In this document: piece by piece, positions 1 to 7,388 of the stretch | Layout: the number at the start of each line of letters is the position of its first letter | Numbering within the stretch: the first letter of the stretch is position 1 | Assembly: GCA_963790875.1 (NCBI GenBank) | Contig: CAWBQT010000006.1 | Location: 1 to 64,000, forward strand | DNA from: AP-15 sp963790875 | GTDB lineage: Bacteria; Pseudomonadota; Alphaproteobacteria; ATCC43930; CGMCC-115725 | Length of the DNA stretch: 64,000 nt | Direction: 5' to 3' | Notes under the pieces: generated by a model | Seen by the model: only the letters and a program-made list of their open reading frames with translations | Database searches by the model: none | What the model was told of the DNA's origin: nothing | Made by a program: the position numbers and the translations under genes

Positions 1-114
1 GCTAGGCGAAGGCGACCCCGCGGCACGGCTGCGATCGGGGCTTCGAGCTGCTGCTCGGTGGCGCGCAGTTCGGCTCGCATGCCCCGCCGGACGCCTGCCT
101 GATCTCGGTCATAG

Positions 115-154
115 GATCAGGGAGCCGCGTCGACCGCGATCCAACTCCCTGATC
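115..154 (-). terminator. Hairpin just downstream of tRNA-Asn
   Basis: A perfect 10-bp inverted repeat (GATCAGGGAG at 115-124, CTCCCTGATC at 145-154) with a 20-base loop lies four bases past the tRNA-Asn 3' end. It has no U tract, so it may be a processing or Rho-assisted stop rather than a classic terminator. No convincing gene is seen in 1-158. Confidence 0.35.
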
Positions 155-158
155 GAAA

Positions 159-234
159 TGGCTCCCCGGGCCGGACTCGAACCAGCGACAAGGCGGTTAA
201 CAGCCGCCTGCTCTACCAACTGAGCTACCGGGGA
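159..234 (-). tRNA. tRNA-Asn (GTT)
   Basis: The reverse strand folds as a 76-nt cloverleaf beginning TCCCCGG and ending CCGGGGAGCCA, with the CCA encoded. The anticodon loop reads CTGTTAA, giving anticodon GUU for asparagine. The T loop GGTTCGAGTCC is canonical. It lies left of the island junction and is therefore chromosomal backbone. Confidence 0.97.
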
Positions 235-430
235 TTAGAGGGTTCAAGTGCGGTTTGAAATGGCCACCTCGATGGACAACTCATTTGGTGTCGGTCACGC
301 CCGCCGACACTCGGGTAACTGCATCGACCGACGATATTCGTTCCCTGTCTGCCCCGCCAGCACTCGGGATGGTTGGCGATCGACGCGAATACGGTCAGGT
401 TGCCGCTGGTGCTATGCTGCCTGCTGCTCC

Positions 431-480
431 GCCCTGGAGGCCGGAAGCGGAATCGAACCGCTGTACGAGGATTTGCAGTC
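431..480 (-). repeat. Left attachment-site copy (tRNA-Cys 3' half)
   Basis: This stretch repeats the tRNA-Cys gene from the CCA end through the T arm and variable region to the anticodon loop, plus four bases beyond CCA. Identity to 62205-62255 ends at GCAGTC, in the anticodon stem, where tyrosine integrases of this kind usually cross over. One T is missing in the T loop relative to the intact tRNA. The 5' half of a tRNA is absent, so it cannot be functional. Bases 235-430 to its left hold no recognisable gene. Confidence 0.85.
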
Positions 481-715
481 TGGGCGGGCGGCCATCCCGA
501 AACGTCCCAAGTAGGCCATCCGCCAGGGATTGCAAGCCCTTAGCGGAGCAGTCCCCGCGCACCGGCTTCCCGAAATCTCCCGCCTTTTCCCGGCGTGATT
601 ACACAGGAATTGCACCGGCGGCGCAAGAGCGGCATGGTCGCCCTTCACAGGCGGCGCGCGCCATGCGCAGAGCCGCCCTGCGTCGGCTAGGCATATCGAT
701 GATAGGGGCAGGGAT

Positions 716-928
716 ATGGCAGGCGAACCCGTAGTGCATATCGGTGAGAATTCACCGGAACACGTGGCTCTTCAGCTTGTGCGCTACATAGCCAATATTG
801 AGGGAAAACATTTCAACGATAAAGGCACCATGGACAGAGAATGGCTTCTTGATACGTACGCTCAATGTTTGGAGACAATACGAAACCCATCCGGTAGGAC
901 TGGCTCTGCTTTATTATCCCGCACTTAA
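716..928 (+). CDS. Small hypothetical protein
   Basis: A 70-aa protein with start ATG 716 preceded by a purine-rich AGGGGCAGGG. The N-terminal stretch HIGENSPEHVALQLVRYIA and later REWLLDTYAQCLE recall a short uncharacterised protein common in alphaproteobacterial phage and island DNA; this is recognition from memory, not a search. It is the first credible gene inside the left att copy. No catalytic motif is visible. The last ~12 residues look less protein-like and may be readthrough after a lost stop. Confidence 0.6.
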   Translation: MAGEPVVHIGENSPEHVALQLVRYIANIEGKHFNDKGTMDREWLLDTYAQCLETIRNPSGRTGSALLSRT

Positions 929-983
929 ATTTCATCTCCAACGGATCGCTGACAGGCGTTCTGGCGCACGCGTCGTCACAAAA

Positions 984-1007
984 AGAGCCCCGCTCCGGCG
1001 GGGCTCT
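984..1007 (-). terminator. Rho-independent terminator, minus strand
   Basis: A 10-bp stem (AGAGCCCCGC / GCGGGGCTCT) with a TCCG loop. On the minus strand it is followed by TTTTT and lies nine bases past the stop of the 1016-1360 gene, so it most likely ends that two-gene transcript. It may also stop plus-strand transcription from 716-928, though its U tract on that strand is poor. Confidence 0.8.
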
Positions 1008-1015
1008 CTCTGCTT

Positions 1016-1360
1016 TCAGTCCCATCCGAAGCGGCGATCGAGGGCCGCCCGGATATCGTCGACCGGAATGCTGTCGATAATCATGGCCTCGGCGAGCTGG
1101 CGCACCAGTTCATCAGCTATCGTTTCGCCGATGTGCTCGGCTTGGCCGATCATGTTCTGCCACTCTTCCCTCAGCGCCGCTTCGTGTCTGATTCGCCCCC
1201 AGCCGGCCGCGGGATGGGCGTGGGCGGCGAGTTCCGCACTTCGCGCCTGCGACGCGGCTATCTGAACCTCTCTCTCGACTCTCTTCAACTTCCGGCGATG
1301 ACGCTTTTGCCGCTCGGCAGCCGTCATCGCGCCCCTCTTCAAAATCGTCGGCCTTCCCAT
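1016..1360 (-). CDS. Small basic phage-type hypothetical protein
   Basis: A 114-aa protein starting MGRPTILKRGAMTAAERQKR, strongly basic at the N-terminus, then helical and acidic. Short proteins that open with GRP and a basic AER helix are frequent in alphaproteobacterial prophage and island regions, where they are thought to bind nucleic acid; no specific function is known to me. It lies 8 bp downstream of the 1369-1746 gene on the same strand and ends just before a terminator, so the two probably share a transcript. Confidence 0.65.
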   Translation of the reverse strand: MGRPTILKRGAMTAAERQKRHRRKLKRVEREVQIAASQARSAELAAHAHPAAGWGRIRHEAALREEWQNMIGQAEHIGETIADELVRQLAEAMIIDSIPVDDIRAALDRRFGWD

Positions 1361-1368
1361 TTGGTGAG

Positions 1369-1746
1369 CTAGTTTCGTGACAAGCCGGTGTCACGATATG
1401 GGGATATGGGGGCAACGAAAAAGCCCGGCCTCGCGCCATTGTGATCGCGGCGTCCGCGGCCAGCGATCGGCACGCGAGCCATGTCGGCAGCGCGGAGCGG
1501 GTCGAGATGGGCGGCCCGGAATTGCGCCCGGAAGCGCTCGCCGGCCTGGCGCATCTCCGCAGTGATCGCCCCGTGCTGGTCGAGCGCGCCGAGAATATCT
1601 ATGGCCCGCCACGGTCGCGACGGTGCGCCCGTTGCGTCGGCAAATGGCGCCGGAACCTCGGCGATGGCGCTATGCTGCGCACGCTCGGGCGTCGGCGGAA
1701 CGATATCAGGCGCCATCGAAGTCCGCCGAAGTGCTTTGCGTGCCAC
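1369..1746 (-). CDS. Hypothetical protein, probably C-terminally truncated
   Basis: A 125-aa ORF with a credible core (RPWRAIDILGALDQHGAITA and RFRAQFRAAHLDPLRAADM). This resembles the front part of an uncharacterised alphaproteobacterial phage-type protein that normally continues well past the GRGRRDHN segment. Here the frame drifts into unrelated sequence after about residue 105, which suggests truncation or a frameshift. Same strand as 1016-1360. The family assignment is from memory and weak. Confidence 0.5.
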   Translation of the reverse strand: MARKALRRTSMAPDIVPPTPERAQHSAIAEVPAPFADATGAPSRPWRAIDILGALDQHGAITAEMRQAGERFRAQFRAAHLDPLRAADMARVPIAGRGRRDHNGARPGFFVAPISPYRDTGLSRN

Positions 1747-1806
1747 GACGCCCCCGCAGATTGCCGCGGCTTCGTATTTACACGGGATGCGCTGCGAATC
1801 CGACCC

Positions 1807-1874
1807 GCGAATTGCCGTCGTCGAATTGAGTAGTTTCCGAGTCTGTCGGATGTTCGCCCGGAGGCATTATTACC
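1807..1874. repeat. Dispersed ~65-bp repeat, copy 1
   Basis: About 65 bp closely similar to 6768-6835 in the same orientation. Both contain GAGTAGTTTCC, GAGTCTGTCGGATG and GGAGGC(A/G)TTATT. A shorter core (GAGTAGTTTCCGAG) recurs near 31909 and 37371. It lies immediately before the 1879-2100 gene. The two long copies bracket about 4.9 kb. Identity of the repeat is unknown; it could be a mobile-element end. Confidence 0.7.
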
Positions 1875-1878
1875 AAGC

Positions 1879-2100
1879 ATGGCAGGAGCACTCTTCGTTG
1901 GCGTAGGGGCCGAGCCAACGGCGAGCGGGGCTCGGACGTTCGAAATTTGGATCGTCGCCACGGATGACCCCGCAGCGGCAGAGAAAACCGTCAGGGAAGT
2001 GGTGCCGCCCGGACGCAGCGTTGAAGCAATTCAAGACCTGCCGTCTGAGGAAACAATCAAGAGGCTGGCACTTCCGCCTGGCGAAGCATGGCTCCTATGA
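1879..2100 (+). CDS. Small hypothetical protein
   Basis: A 73-aa protein. The core reads like a small alpha/beta fold: RTFEIWIVATDDPAAAEKTV, a predicted strand and helix, then a second strand VEAIQDL and a C-terminal LPPGEAWLL. I recognise no function. It starts a few bases after the 65-bp dispersed repeat. Codon use matches the high-GC surroundings. An upstream GGAGG lies too far from the ATG to be a good ribosome site, so the start is uncertain. Confidence 0.55.
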   Translation: MAGALFVGVGAEPTASGARTFEIWIVATDDPAAAEKTVREVVPPGRSVEAIQDLPSEETIKRLALPPGEAWLL

Positions 2101-2129
2101 ACGGCGAATGCTCAAATCGCCATCGATCA

Positions 2130-2460
2130 CCTTGAGCCGGGCCCGCGCCTGCTCGCCCGCGACCGGCAGGTTGAACGCCTGGCGCATCCAGCTCGGCGAC
2201 GAAGGTGCGCGCCGTGCGGCGGCCTTCCTGTTTCTCGACATCCGCATCCGGGCCGAGCGGCGCTGCGGACAGCTGCTCGGCGAAATGGAAAAAGCCAAGA
2301 GCGCACCGGCACCGGGCAACCCAACATACTGTGCCGATCGCACGGCACGGCGGGTCCAAAACTCTCGCCGGTCTAGGCGTTTCGCGAGACCAATCCTCGC
2401 GCTGGCAGAACCGCGGCGCGGTCAGCTCCTCCTCCCGTCCCGGGCAAGAGGCCGAGATCA
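2130..2460 (+). pseudogene. Remnant of an island/phage-associated protein
   Basis: Two frames carry pieces of one protein. The first reads FLDIRIRAERRCGQLLGEME, the second GLGVSRDQSSRWQ about 40 codons on. Proteins with an IRIRAERRAGQLL-EM helix followed by a SRDQSSRWQ helix are widespread in islands and phages, often near adenine methyltransferases, and are thought to be DNA-binding. Here the reading frame is broken at least once and both ends are missing, so this is a decayed fragment. Confidence 0.5.
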
Positions 2461-2661
2461 TCCCCCGCCGGCGTGTCTGGCGTCCTCCCGGTCTCGCTGA
2501 TTTTGCAGCTGGTTCTCCTGCTGCAATACGGCGTGGAAGCACGCTTCGGCTGCCGCCGGATCGCCCGGGTATTCCTTTCGGCATTTCTCCTGTATCAACT
2601 CGCACCCGCCCTGCGCCACCAATGCCCCGACCGTCAGCAACACTGCAATGCGCCTTCGCAC
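2458..2661 (-). CDS. Putative small exported lipoprotein
   Basis: From GTG 2661 the product begins VRRRIAVLLTVGALVAQGGC: a basic n-region, a hydrophobic core and a Cys at a lipobox-like site, then a soluble ~47-aa domain with two further Cys and the segment EYPGDPAAAEACFHAVL. An in-frame extension to 2760 exists, but it runs through the 24-bp repeat at 2727-2750 and looks non-coding. The product is probably a short membrane-anchored periplasmic protein of unknown role. Confidence 0.5.
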   Translation of the reverse strand: MRRRIAVLLTVGALVAQGGCELIQEKCRKEYPGDPAAAEACFHAVLQQENQLQNQRDREDARHAGGG

Positions 2662-2726
2662 ACTGGACGGCCGCAGCTTCGGACCTTCGCAATAGTGTTG
2701 CCGCAGAGCGACGAAGACGGACTTTT

Positions 2727-2750
2727 CCGGTATTATGTAGCAAGCGCCAC
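2727..2750 (+). repeat. Repeat motif CCGGTATTATGTAGCA, copy 1
   Basis: The 24-bp segment TCCGGTATTATGTAGCA plus (A)GCGCCAC recurs in inverted orientation at 6610-6634 with one mismatch. It lies outside well-supported genes. Function unknown; a recombinase site or mobile-element end is possible. Confidence 0.6.
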
Positions 2751-2809
2751 TACAGGGCAATAGCGCCCGGCCGGACCCAAGGCCACCATACCCAAGCTCC
2801 TACACTTGC

Positions 2810-3287
2810 TTGGGTGACGTTATGGTTGATCCGCCTTTCTCTCCGACCGCCGTCAATGCTTTGCGCAACAAGCGCGCCGACATCGCCGGCCAGATCGAGA
2901 TGCACAACCGCGAGATCGATCGGCTCCGGTCGGAGCTAGTGCATCTAGACGCCACGCTGCGGCTATTTGATCCCTACGCGCTACCCGAGGAGATCGCCCC
3001 AAAGCATCGGTGGCCGCGCCGGACTGACTACTTCGCCAAGGGCTGAGCTGACGCGCCTTACCTACGAGGCGATGCGCGACAATGGCACGACCTCGGCTGG
3101 CGAGTTGGGTGCGGCTGCGATGGCATCGCGGAACATCCCGGAGAGCGACAACCAGGTGAGGCGTGACTTCGTGGCGCGCTTCCTCAACACACTGCACGAC
3201 CTCTTGCGCCGCGGCATGGTCGAGAAGATCGGCCGCGGCCGGGGTGTGCGCTGGAAGCTGGCTGAGCGGGAGCCGAACCTGATCTAA
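2810..3287 (+). pseudogene. Hypothetical protein with one frameshift
   Basis: The N-terminal part (2810-3046) has a coiled-coil-like helix RNKRADIAGQIEMHNREIDR and ends RRTDYFAKG followed by a stop. The C-terminal part continues in another frame as ELTRLTYEAMRDNG to a basic end (RGRGVRWKL) at 3287. A single extra T in GGGCTGAGCTG accounts for the break; without it the text reads FAKGELTRL. The whole resembles a ~145-aa uncharacterised alphaproteobacterial protein with an N-terminal coiled coil and a C-terminal winged-helix-like domain. Confidence 0.65.
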
Positions 3288-4061
3288 GGCCGAATTGGAC
3301 GGGTCAGACGCCGGGTGGATCGGCCGGAAGGCAATAGTTTAGGAAGATGTCTCAAAACCTCCGGGTCGCGCGTTTTGAAATAATGCTCAGAATGCTTTGG
3401 CAGCCATACGGTATCGACGAATTCTATGTATAATGGTAGCATAGCGTGAGGATATTGCCGGGCAGGGAATTCAGCCTGCGCGGTCTTGTGCATGTATATT
3501 GAATAATTGTCACAGACTTCTGGGTGTTTTTCATTTAGCCACAGCGAAAAGGTTCTCCCGACACTGACATCGGGCCGAAGCTCGAACTCCATTCGCTGCG
3601 ACATCCGCCATGACATGGCCAACCTGTTCGAGCCTGCCCCATAGCCGTATTGCGAGTTCGGAGATGATCGAAAAATGCCCCTCGTCGACTCGATCCCAAT
3701 TATCGTTGTAGCGTCGGATAAAGCGGGGTGTGCGACCATATGCGCCAGTCCGCCTGATCGACGGCAAAACCTCTGCGGTAACCCACTTCTTGAAGCGAGC
3801 CGCTTCGGGACGGCGGCTTTGAAAGATCAGGGCATATAAGCCAGCTTCGCTAACAATCGTAAAAGACTGCTTTCGCCCCCGTTTATCGACGCCCTCGGTA
3901 CTGCCGAGGTCGTCTCGATCCAGGCGCGAGTAGGCATCAGAAGGATTTTTTATGTCGAGAGCATTGCACACGTCGATGCCGTAGAACCATACTTCGCCGT
4001 CGATTTCGAGTGTCCGAAATTCGCGGCGCCCGTCGTATTGGAAAACAAGGCTGTATTGCAT
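3284..4061 (-). pseudogene. BRO-family antirepressor, frameshifted
   Basis: Start ATG 4061 has a good AAGGAG seven bases upstream. The first ~110 residues form a BRO N-terminal domain: EVWFYGIDVCNALDIKNPSDAY, the DDLGSTEG turn, and GLYALIFQSRRPEAARFKKW with EVLPSIRRTGAYG. The C-terminal domain (EFELRPDVSVGRTFSLWL onwards) is in a different frame after about 3600, so the gene carries a frameshift. BRO and ANT antirepressors act in phage induction and often sit in prophages. Ending at 3284, it is convergent with the upstream frameshifted gene and overlaps it by 4 bp. Confidence 0.75.
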
Positions 4062-4209
4062 GTGCGCAACTCCTTGCGGCGAAACCCTGGGTGGTGGCAG
4101 GGAGCCGCAGAAAATGCGGGTCGCGCTTGACGGGCCTGCGAAACTGTGCGACAAGCACAGTGTTGCATTTTTGCAGTTACCGCCCGCGACCACGCGGGTT
4201 AAACGACTT

Positions 4210-4235
4210 AGCCGGGGTTCGCCCCGGCTTTTTTT
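4210..4235 (+). terminator. Rho-independent terminator, plus strand
   Basis: Stem AGCCGGGG / CCCCGGCT with a TTCG tetraloop and a run of seven T. It is an excellent terminator on the plus strand, yet no plus-strand gene is seen within 900 bp upstream. It may be left over from a lost gene or serve an unseen small RNA. Confidence 0.8.
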
Positions 4236-4286
4236 CCGCGCACTCATATAGAGTAAAATTCGCGCGACGGCAACCTCGTTCCCCGT

Positions 4287-5270
4287 TTAGCCCACCCATG
4301 CTCGCTGCCAATATCCGCAGAAATCAACGCTCAGCCGTGCTGCCAACGCCAGAGTGACGAGCCTATCAACCTGGAAGCCGTTCGGGTCTTTCCGGTGATC
4401 CTCGCGCCACGCGGCTTCCTGGGCGAACCGGATCAGGTACGGGCCGGCGATATGATGATGGTGGCCGATCTCGCCCCGCTGCATCCGCGAGAAGAACAAT
4501 TCGGCGTTGTTCGTGTAGACTTCGCCCGGCAGCCTGTAGGCTTCCTGATGGTTGATCCGGTGAAGCTCATAACGGGCGTGCAGCTCGTTCCACGACCCGG
4601 CTTCGTCGGCATATAGCTCGGTCCCGCGTGGCACCTGACGGCGGATGAACGAGAGCGCATCGGCTTCGCTGCGGAACACGCCAGGGAGCGTCTTGCCGTC
4701 CGGGCCGCGCTCGCGGATCGCGACCACGACCTTGCGCTTGCCGGACTGGTTCTGCCGCAGGCGACGATCCCGGCGGTTCTCGCGGCGGTTGGCGGGCTTC
4801 ACGTAGCCGCCAAAATAGCCGCCGTCAACCTCGGCCCGCTTGCCGGCGCCGCCGATGGCGCTCTTACGCACCTCGGTTGACATGGCCTCGCGGATCTTGT
4901 GCGCCAGGACGAAAGCCGTCTTGTACTGCGTCCCGAGATCGCGGGAGAGCGCGAGCATGCTCTTGCCTTTGACCTCGTTCGCGAAGATCGCGATGGCCAT
5001 CAGGTACGACCGCAGCGGCATCTTGTGGAAGGCAAAGAGCGTGCCGGACGTGACGCTGAAATCCTTCCGGCAGGCTTTGCAGCGCCACCGGGGCGCGCCG
5101 TTCGGGCGCCGGCAGGCATAGACCGTCAGATGCGGACAGTATGCGTCGCCGTGGTTGTCCGACCACCGGAGCCGAACAAAGACCCGCTCAGCTTCCTCGT
5201 CCGACATGCGCGCGACGGACGCTAGCGAGAGCGTCCTTGCGGCTGCGGTGAGGAGGAAGTGAGCTGGCAT
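4287..5270 (-). CDS. IS1595-family (ISXO2-like) transposase
   Basis: A 327-aa DDE transposase. It has a zinc-ribbon-like N-terminal part (CPHLTVYACRRPNGAPRWRC, with KACRKDFSVTSGT) and the ISXO2 core with EVDGGYFGGYVKPAN (first Asp), ELYADEAGSWNELHARYELH and the C-terminal NNAELFFSRMQRGEIGHHHH. It probably moves DNA by cut-and-paste. The length matches the family and no frameshift is seen. I could not identify terminal inverted repeats, so the element boundaries are not called. An 8-bp hairpin sits just upstream of its start. Confidence 0.93.
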   Translation of the reverse strand: MPAHFLLTAAARTLSLASVARMSDEEAERVFVRLRWSDNHGDAYCPHLTVYACRRPNGAPRWRCKACRKDFSVTSGTLFAFHKMPLRSYLMAIAIFANEVKGKSMLALSRDLGTQYKTAFVLAHKIREAMSTEVRKSAIGGAGKRAEVDGGYFGGYVKPANRRENRRDRRLRQNQSGKRKVVVAIRERGPDGKTLPGVFRSEADALSFIRRQVPRGTELYADEAGSWNELHARYELHRINHQEAYRLPGEVYTNNAELFFSRMQRGEIGHHHHIAGPYLIRFAQEAAWREDHRKDPNGFQVDRLVTLALAARLSVDFCGYWQRAWVG

Positions 5271-5277
5271 CTATCGC

Positions 5278-5299
5278 ATTCGGTATCTGTCTACCGAAT
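5278..5299. promoter_or_regulatory. Perfect hairpin/dyad before the transposase
   Basis: ATTCGGTA and TACCGAAT form an 8-bp inverted repeat around TCTGTC, eight bases upstream of the transposase start. It could be an operator or a structure that limits transposase expression. No terminator-like U tract follows it. Confidence 0.4.
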
Positions 5300-5378
5300 A
5301 AGATATGATTTTGTGCCTTGCCTGTCAACGAAAATCTCCCATTTTTGATATCTGAGTGTCGATTGTGGGAGCGACGGC

Positions 5379-5615
5379 ATGGTCACGGAGAAGGAACGGG
5401 AATGGGCGCATCGGGCGCGTCGGTTTCTCCGAGCCGAGATAAAGCGGGCGGAGATTGGTTATGCCGAGCTAGCAGAACGCCTCAAGGAACATGGCTTAGA
5501 GGAAACGGAAGCTTCGATTGCCAATAAACTAAGCCGAGGGACATTTGCCGCAATATTTTTAATTGTGGTTATGAAAGCGATCGGGCGTGACAATGTCAAT
5601 GTTTCCGATATCTGA
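5379..5615 (+). CDS. DUF6471-type protein
   Basis: A 78-aa protein matching the short DUF6471 style: EWAHRARRFLRAEIKRAEIG, then YAELAERLKEHGLEETEASI, ANKLSRGTF and a final VVMKAIG. The spacing suggests a compact helical DNA-binding fold of the XRE type; its function is not established. It probably forms an operon with the membrane-protein gene that starts 22 bases before its stop. Confidence 0.85.
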   Translation: MVTEKEREWAHRARRFLRAEIKRAEIGYAELAERLKEHGLEETEASIANKLSRGTFAAIFLIVVMKAIGRDNVNVSDI

Positions 5616-6498
5616 ATATCTAAATGATAACATAAGTTATCTTGTTGGGGTTATAGGTACTCTACTTATTGGCTTAGTATGGTATTATACCATTAAGAAA
5701 ATATACCGCGCCAAGGCCCAACACGGCCGCAGCCGAAACATATATAAGAATGCTCTTATGTCTGTCTTTCGTGCGCAGCGAGATGGTGCACTCTACAGCC
5801 TTCTTGAAAAAGATAGCGGAGAAAACGGCGAAAACGAAGAAGAAGAAAACGAAGACGAGATTGTGTCCCTTACTCATGCTCTCGTCATTTGGACCGGCGT
5901 TCTCGCTACCGCTACCATCATTGCTGTGGGCGTCGCGTGGCTCACTCTCTCCGCTATACGTGGTCAATTGGACGAAATGCAGACCACGACTGAGATTCAG
6001 AAAACGGAACTCGCCGCTGAAATCAGCGACCAAATATCTGGCATACCACAAGGCCCCTGGTGGATAATCGGCGTTCAATTGGTTAATACAGGGAAAACCG
6101 ATGCCGTCGATTTGTCCGCATGGAATATTATACACATTTTCCGAAACCCACGCGGATTGACTCGCAGGGATTCGCGCGGATACAATTTCGTGGACGCGCC
6201 CGACAAGGGAAAATGGGCATATCGTAAAACTGCCCTTATACCGAACAATCCGCCCGCTATATTCGAAACGTATCCCCTTACTGCACAAGACGGATGGGAC
6301 GCCATCTATAATAAGGCATTCCCCGCAGAATGGGGATATGTGGAATACAAGGACATCTTTGGCACTTACTATACCTTGCGATGGTGCGTGCACTTCTCGT
6401 TCACTCGTATAGGCAAGAACATCGCGATGAATTTGCCCGGCATCCTTCTGCCAGAATGCCAAGTAAGAACCAGAAGCCCCCCCAAGCAACGTCAATAA
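5593..6498 (+). CDS. Membrane protein of unknown function
   Basis: From ATG 5593 (a GTG at 5587 and an ATG at 5599 are alternatives) the ~301-aa product has an N-terminal TM segment (YLVGVIGTLLIGLVWYY), a Glu/Asn-rich cytoplasmic stretch around residues 75-90, and a second TM segment (LVIWTGVLATATIIAVGVAW). A coiled-coil neck with LDEMQTTTEIQKTEL follows, then an extracytoplasmic-type beta domain (VQLVNTGKTDAVDLSAW, IFGTYYTLRWCVHFSF). This is a familiar uncharacterised architecture. The GC content is clearly lower than in neighbouring genes, which suggests a separate origin. A long reading frame on the opposite strand is an artefact. Confidence 0.8.
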   Translation: MSMFPISEYLNDNISYLVGVIGTLLIGLVWYYTIKKIYRAKAQHGRSRNIYKNALMSVFRAQRDGALYSLLEKDSGENGENEEEENEDEIVSLTHALVIWTGVLATATIIAVGVAWLTLSAIRGQLDEMQTTTEIQKTELAAEISDQISGIPQGPWWIIGVQLVNTGKTDAVDLSAWNIIHIFRNPRGLTRRDSRGYNFVDAPDKGKWAYRKTALIPNNPPAIFETYPLTAQDGWDAIYNKAFPAEWGYVEYKDIFGTYYTLRWCVHFSFTRIGKNIAMNLPGILLPECQVRTRSPPKQRQ

Positions 6499-6609
6499 CA
6501 AAATTGCACAACTTCCCAGTTTACGCACGCTACAACGCGACAAAGTCCGCAAAAGGTCCCGCAGGTGTTTTAGATGGCGACGAGAGCTGCGCCACCGAAC
6601 ATTGAATTC

Positions 6610-6634
6610 GTGGCGCATGCTACATAATACCGGA
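6610..6634 (-). repeat. Repeat motif CCGGTATTATGTAGCA, copy 2 (inverted)
   Basis: The reverse complement reads TCCGGTATTATGTAGCATG then CGCCAC, matching 2727-2750 with one mismatch. The two copies face each other across about 3.9 kb holding the BRO gene, the IS1595-type transposase and the DUF6471/membrane pair. Confidence 0.6.
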
Positions 6635-6767
6635 CTTTTCTGGTCGCATCATGGCGCCGCCGATTGACCTCGTGGCAAGCTATAATAGCCGTGCTCGGCG
6701 CGGCTAGGCTGGTCACCGAAAGCCGGGGCCTTGCCCTGGTTGCCGCGCCCCTCACGCAGGGAGGGGC

Positions 6768-6835
6768 GCGAATTGCGTCGTCGGAATGAGTAGTTTCCAG
6801 AGTCTGTCGGATGCGCGCCGGAGGCGTTATTGACA
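6768..6835. repeat. Dispersed ~65-bp repeat, copy 2
   Basis: Same orientation as 1807-1874 and clearly homologous by eye over about 65 bp. It shares GAATTG(C)CGTCGTCG, GAGTAGTTTCC, GAGTCTGTCGGATG and CGCCGGAGGCGTTATT with a few substitutions and single-base indels. Confidence 0.7.
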
Positions 6836-7041
6836 GGATGCCTATGCCGTCCCCCCGACGCATGTGGCATCACTGACCCGGCGCTCCCGTCCCCTGGCTG
6901 CGCCGGGTCGGTCCCCCTTTTCAGCCCTCTGCGGCACCCCCCGGCAATCACCGTGAGCCGCCCCGCGGCCCGCGCGCGAAGATTGGCAGACGCAAAGCCA
7001 GCGCCATCAGTTCGGTTGACGCGCTTTGGGGCAGGCTGGCT

Positions 7042-7272
7042 TTACCGTCGCTCTGTCCCGCTGACCACGAAATCGACCCGCCGGCTACCGCAACCGGAAC
7101 ATACAAGGCGCGCGTGCCAATCGGGAACGGTCGTTTCTGCTCCATAGCGCGCGGTCAGTTCGGCCGGGTCGGGCTCGACCCGATGGCCGCAGTCGCGGCA
7201 CCACACGATAAGCCGCACCTTGGCCGACGCGGCGTTGCCGAGCGTCATAGGCGGCCCGCTGTAGGAATTCAT
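7042..7272 (-). CDS. Zinc-ribbon hypothetical protein
   Basis: A 76-aa protein with two Cys pairs, CRDCGH at about residue 25 and CSGCGS near the end, typical of a small zinc ribbon. Between them lies EPDPAELTARYGAETTVPDW. Similar short proteins are common in alphaproteobacteria; their role is unknown. Its ATG overlaps the stop of the IS-interrupted upstream gene (ATGA), so both were once one operon. The IS1182 insertion upstream may leave it without its native promoter. Confidence 0.8.
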   Translation of the reverse strand: MNSYSGPPMTLGNAASAKVRLIVWCRDCGHRVEPDPAELTARYGAETTVPDWHARLVCSGCGSRRVDFVVSGTERR

Positions 7273-7388
7273 CCGCGGCGCCGACGTCTGCTCGCTCTCG
7301 GCGCATCGTAGGCTTTGAGCGGCGGCGGAAGTTCGGGCCGAGGTACCGGCGGTTCGATCTTCGCCAGGATCGCCTTTAGCGGTGCTAG

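Larger units (their letters stand above)
6499..7041. other. Gene-poor stretch with repeats
   Basis: No convincing gene. It contains the inverted copy of the 24-bp motif (6610-6634), a perfect 10-bp stem at 6744-6753/6761-6770 without a U tract, and the second long copy of the dispersed repeat (6768-6835). Short reading frames here are high-GC artefacts. Confidence 0.6.

Noticed and set aside
248..734. Two overlapping plus-strand frames and a minus-strand frame (412-648) over the left att copy
   Set aside because: They run through tRNA-derived sequence, have no ribosome site or family-like text, and reflect high GC.
5674..6618. 314-aa minus-strand frame
   Set aside because: Opposite to the membrane-protein gene, which has coherent TM helices, a coupled upstream gene and protein-like text; the minus frame lacks these.
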